NCBI RefSeq assembly: GCF_007991515.1
Contig: NZ_BJYM01000006.1
Coordinates: 124,001 to 188,000 of the forward strand
DNA length: 64,000 nucleotides
Direction: 5' to 3'
Source of the DNA: Oceanobacillus sojae
Lineage (GTDB): Bacteria > Bacillota > Bacilli > Bacillales > Amphibacillaceae
The notes under the pieces are model-generated. The model saw only the letters and a program-made list of their open reading frames with translations, was not told the origin of the DNA and did not search any database. This document shows, in pieces, positions 61,423 through 64,000 of this stretch (positions within the stretch are counted from its first letter, which is position 1; each line of letters begins with the position of its first letter). The translations under genes were made by a program, and so were the position numbers.

Positions 61423-62808
61423 ATGGCTACAATTATACAGAACGGGATAATAGTGACAGCTTCCGAAACCTTTCAAGCGGACATAAAAATAGATAATGGA
61501 AAAATTAACATGATATCCAATCAGATTACTGGCAGCAATGAAGATACTATTCTGGATGCAACAAATAAATATGTACTGCCAGGTTTAATTGACCCCCATA
61601 CTCATCTTGGGATTAAAGGAACCCTGGATGCCTTTGAAACAGGAACAAGAGCGGCTGCAGCCGGGGGAATAACTACGATAATAAATTATACAGATCCAGA
61701 TAATTCTCAAACCTTTTTAGAAGATTTAACAGAGTGGAAGGAGAAGGCTCAAAATGCTTTAATAGACTATGGCTTTCACTCTATTATAAATAAATGCGAT
61801 AAAGATGTACTTGAACAGATTTCTAAATTGCCAGATGAAGGTGTTACATCAATCAAATTATTTATGGCATACAAAGAAAATATGGTGAACGATGAAGAAT
61901 TATATTTATTAATGAAAGCAGCAAAAAAAGCAGGAGTTGTAACCAATATCCATGCTGAAAATGGCAGTGTAATAGATTGTCTTATAGAAGAGGCATTAAG
62001 CAGCAATAATACTAAACCGATTTATCATGCTTATACCAGGCCACCTGCCACCGAAGCAGAAGCAACAGCGAGAGCTTTACGAATTGCTGAAATAACGGGA
62101 GCACCAGCCTATATTGTTCATATAACTTGTGAGGAAGCTTTAAAAGAATTTGTCAGAGCTAAAGAAAAAGGTGTGAACGCTTTTGGCGAAACCTGTCCTC
62201 AATATTTAGTTTTGAATGAGGAGTATTTAAAACAAGAAGAGAAAGAAGCAGTTAAGTACATCTGTTCTCCACCACTAAGAACAAATAAGGATCAGGAAGC
62301 TTTGTGGCATAATATTAAATCCGGTTCTATTTCTACAATTGGTTCTGATCATGCATCACACCCATATGTAAATGGAAAAGAGAACGGTATAAATAACTTT
62401 ACAAAAGCACCAAACGGTTTGCCTGGTATAGAAAGCACTCTGTTATTACTTTATAAATATGGCGTTTGTGAAGGGAAAATTTCCATGTCAAAGCTTGTTG
62501 AAATAACAAGTCAGAATCCAGCTAAGATTTTTGGGTTATATCCTCAGAAGGGTAGTCTTAATGTTGGCAGTGATGGGGATGTAGTGATTCTCGATCCCAA
62601 TAAATCCAGTATTATTACGAAAGCATCTCAGAAGCAGAGTACAGAATATAATGTATATGAAGGTATGGAAGTACAGGGGAGTATTGAGTATGTTTTATCG
62701 AGAGGCAAAGTAATTGTTAAAGATAACAAGGTCGTTGGAGAACCTGGGTCTGGAAAATTTTTATACCGAAATAAATTTACGGAACAGTCTCAAGAAGGGA
62801 GACTATAA
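61423..62808 (+). CDS. Dihydropyrimidinase/hydantoinase/allantoinase-family cyclic amidohydrolase
   Basis: This 461-residue TIM-barrel enzyme has metal ligands His59 and His61 (GLIDPHTHLG), the carboxylated Lys in TSIKLFMAYKE, His in NIHAENG, His in IVHITCEEA, and Asp in GSDHASH. It opens a five- or six-membered cyclic diamide; the product would go to the M20 enzyme. AGGAGG precedes the ATG. Which ring (hydantoin, dihydropyrimidine or allantoin) cannot be told with certainty. Confidence 0.9.
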   Translation: MATIIQNGIIVTASETFQADIKIDNGKINMISNQITGSNEDTILDATNKYVLPGLIDPHTHLGIKGTLDAFETGTRAAAAGGITTIINYTDPDNSQTFLEDLTEWKEKAQNALIDYGFHSIINKCDKDVLEQISKLPDEGVTSIKLFMAYKENMVNDEELYLLMKAAKKAGVVTNIHAENGSVIDCLIEEALSSNNTKPIYHAYTRPPATEAEATARALRIAEITGAPAYIVHITCEEALKEFVRAKEKGVNAFGETCPQYLVLNEEYLKQEEKEAVKYICSPPLRTNKDQEALWHNIKSGSISTIGSDHASHPYVNGKENGINNFTKAPNGLPGIESTLLLLYKYGVCEGKISMSKLVEITSQNPAKIFGLYPQKGSLNVGSDGDVVILDPNKSSIITKASQKQSTEYNVYEGMEVQGSIEYVLSRGKVIVKDNKVVGEPGSGKFLYRNKFTEQSQEGRL

Positions 62809-62811
62809 AGG

Positions 62812-63720
62812 TTGAATATTTTAGTAACAGGCAGTAATGGATTAATTGGCCGTTATTTAGTAAATTTCTTATTACAGCAGAACTTACAGGTTGTCGGCTA
62901 TGATATAAATATGATGGAAAACAAGAATATAAAGTCTCCCTATTTTAGTTTTGAACAGGGAAATGTAGATGATTTCTCACGCTTAGCGGCTGTGTTAGAA
63001 AAATATAAAATAGATATTATTGTTCATGGTGGCGGAGTATCACACCCAAAAGGATTTGAAAACTCACCAGATAAGATAATTAATACTAATATACTTGGAA
63101 CTTCAAATGTGCTTGAAGCAGGAAGACTTTTTCAAATAAAGAAAATTATATATTTAAGCTCAGCAGCAATCTATGGAGATAGTAAAGCAGCAAAACTCCA
63201 TGAAGAAACTATTCCAGCACCAGCATCTATCTACGGTGTAACTAAAGTAACAGGAGAATATCTTGCGAAGGTATATTATGAAAAATACGGGATGAATATC
63301 ACATCTCTAAGGATCCCATTTGTTTTTGGAGCTGGAAGGGTAACGCACGACCCAATAAAATATATTCTTGAAAAAGCTTTAAAAGGTGAGAATGTAATAG
63401 AAGATAAGGGAAAGGATCAAAAGATAGAGTATATTTATGTGAAGGATGTAGTAAATGCCATTTGGTTAACGATCAATAATAAAGAAGCAAATGGTTTAAC
63501 AATAAATATTGGAAAAGGAAATTTAACAAGTACAGAAGAAATAGTTTCTATAATGAAAGAATTATTTCCCGGCACAGTATTTAAAATAGGTCCAGGTGAC
63601 TTTGGCTATGATGAAATTCCTCCACTTGATTGTTCAAAAGCAAATGAAGTGCTGGATTTCAACCCTTCATATTCAATTGGTGATGGCATAAAAGAGTATT
63701 ATAATCTTTTGAAGAGCTGA
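62812..63720 (+). CDS. NAD-dependent epimerase/dehydratase family protein
   Basis: This 302-residue extended SDR has GSNGLIGRYLV (NAD loop), a DIIVHGGG strand, YLSSAAIYGDS and the catalytic YGVTK. TTG 62812 follows the hydantoinase stop by 3 bp, with AAGGGAG upstream. It resembles nucleotide-sugar epimerases, but its place in the ureide operon is unusual and might mean oxidation or epimerisation of a chiral intermediate. Confidence 0.87.
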   Translation: MNILVTGSNGLIGRYLVNFLLQQNLQVVGYDINMMENKNIKSPYFSFEQGNVDDFSRLAAVLEKYKIDIIVHGGGVSHPKGFENSPDKIINTNILGTSNVLEAGRLFQIKKIIYLSSAAIYGDSKAAKLHEETIPAPASIYGVTKVTGEYLAKVYYEKYGMNITSLRIPFVFGAGRVTHDPIKYILEKALKGENVIEDKGKDQKIEYIYVKDVVNAIWLTINNKEANGLTINIGKGNLTSTEEIVSIMKELFPGTVFKIGPGDFGYDEIPPLDCSKANEVLDFNPSYSIGDGIKEYYNLLKS

Positions 63721-63754
63721 ATCGAATTTAAAACATTAGCTAAATAAGTTAAAG

Positions 63755-63797
63755 AAAAGATTTTCCATATCGCTGCAGCGATTGGAAGATCTTTTTC
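63755..63797 (+). terminator. Terminator of the ureide-type operon
   Basis: AAAGATTTTCCATATCGCT pairs with AGCGATTGGAAGATCTTT with a small bulge around a GC turn, and TTTCTTTTT follows. Confidence 0.75.
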
Positions 63798-63875
63798 TTT
63801 TTGAATAGGGTAATTTTGCTTCGCTGTTATTTGGTGATTGTTTCGTCCTTAAGCGTTTATCACGGTACTATAATA

Positions 63876-64000
63876 ATGAAGAACTTTGAGGATGTCCGAA
63901 AAGATTTAGCAAGGGAGAATCCGGAATTATTTATTTCATTGGAAATTGTAGGAAAACGGATTGCTGCCCGGGATAGAAAGGAATTATCTCAACGAGAACT
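63876..64000 (+). CDS. Start of an XRE/HigA-like helix-turn-helix protein, cut by the window end
   Basis: The 41 visible codons read MKNFEDVRKDLARENPELFI then a helix leading into RKELSQREL, the beginning of an XRE helix-turn-helix of the antitoxin type. TATAAT at 63869-63874 abuts the ATG, so there is no room for a ribosome site; the transcript may be leaderless or the true start may differ. The call is tentative because the domain is incomplete. Confidence 0.5.
   Translation, partial: MKNFEDVRKDLARENPELFISLEIVGKRIAARDRKELSQRE

Noticed and set aside
1-64000. CRISPR array, tRNA or rRNA genes, integrase or attachment sites
   Set aside because: No regular spacer-repeat pattern, cloverleaf or rRNA sequence was noticed, and no integrase gene is present; the TnpB element is the only clear mobile element.

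Overview
This is a low-GC Firmicutes chromosome segment. It has strong AGGAGG-type ribosome binding sites, frequent TTG/GTG starts, sigma-A promoters, CcpA cre boxes, PTS systems and YesM/YesN two-component pairs. A halotolerant Bacillaceae of the Oceanobacillus/Virgibacillus type fits best; the genus is inference. There are no rRNA or tRNA genes and no CRISPR array. Almost every locus imports and breaks down a small carbon or nitrogen compound, so the window reads as a catabolic accessory region.

Region 1 (1-17760) holds two related modules, each with an FbpABC/AfuABC-type ABC importer and a YesM/YesN-type two-component system. Module A (minus strand, 1-6009) is one operon, binding protein-ATPase-permease-kinase-regulator, behind a sigma-A promoter overlapped by a full-consensus cre box. 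Module B (7061-17732) has kinase and regulator divergent from binding protein, ATPase and permease, followed by a phosphohexomutase, a membrane-anchored binding protein and a PP2C-like protein. The mutase and cre boxes point to sugar phosphates rather than iron as cargo. Between the modules lies a toxin-antitoxin-like pair whose toxin frame is broken near a (CA)5 run, with a perfect palindrome upstream.

Region 2 (17768-27428): a GyrI-like protein divergent from a WYL regulator, then a complete yhf-type operon (yhfZ, yhfY, yhfU, yhfT, php, yhfW, yhfX, yhfS). A near-identical promoter/operator sequence stands before yhfZ and again before yhfY.

Region 3 (27569-35214): a mannose-family PTS (IIA, IIB, IIC, IID) with NanE and a SIS-domain sugar isomerase/deaminase, behind a clear sigma-54 promoter, followed by a LevR-type sigma-54 activator with the GAFTGA motif.

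Region 4 (35237-48270): two divergent, partly paralogous clusters, each with an ascorbate (Ula)-type PTS, a phosphotriesterase-family hydrolase and a creatininase-family amidohydrolase. One adds a KDPG-type aldolase and a GntR regulator; the other adds a PRD/EIIA regulator and a SIS protein. A CsbD gene lies between them and a structured repeat with terminal inverted repeats sits inside the second.

Region 5 (48357-56539): a solitary TnpB element, a serine beta-lactamase-like protein, a tiny lmo0937-type membrane protein, a lactose/cellobiose-type PTS operon with a MupG-like hydrolase and duplicated operator, and an SDR gene with an in-frame stop. Region 6 (56681-63797): a YheO-like regulator with a tandem-repeat promoter and a RidA-SDR-NCS1 permease-carbamoylase-hydantoinase-epimerase operon for a cyclic ureide or similar compound. 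The window ends in the start of an HTH-type gene.
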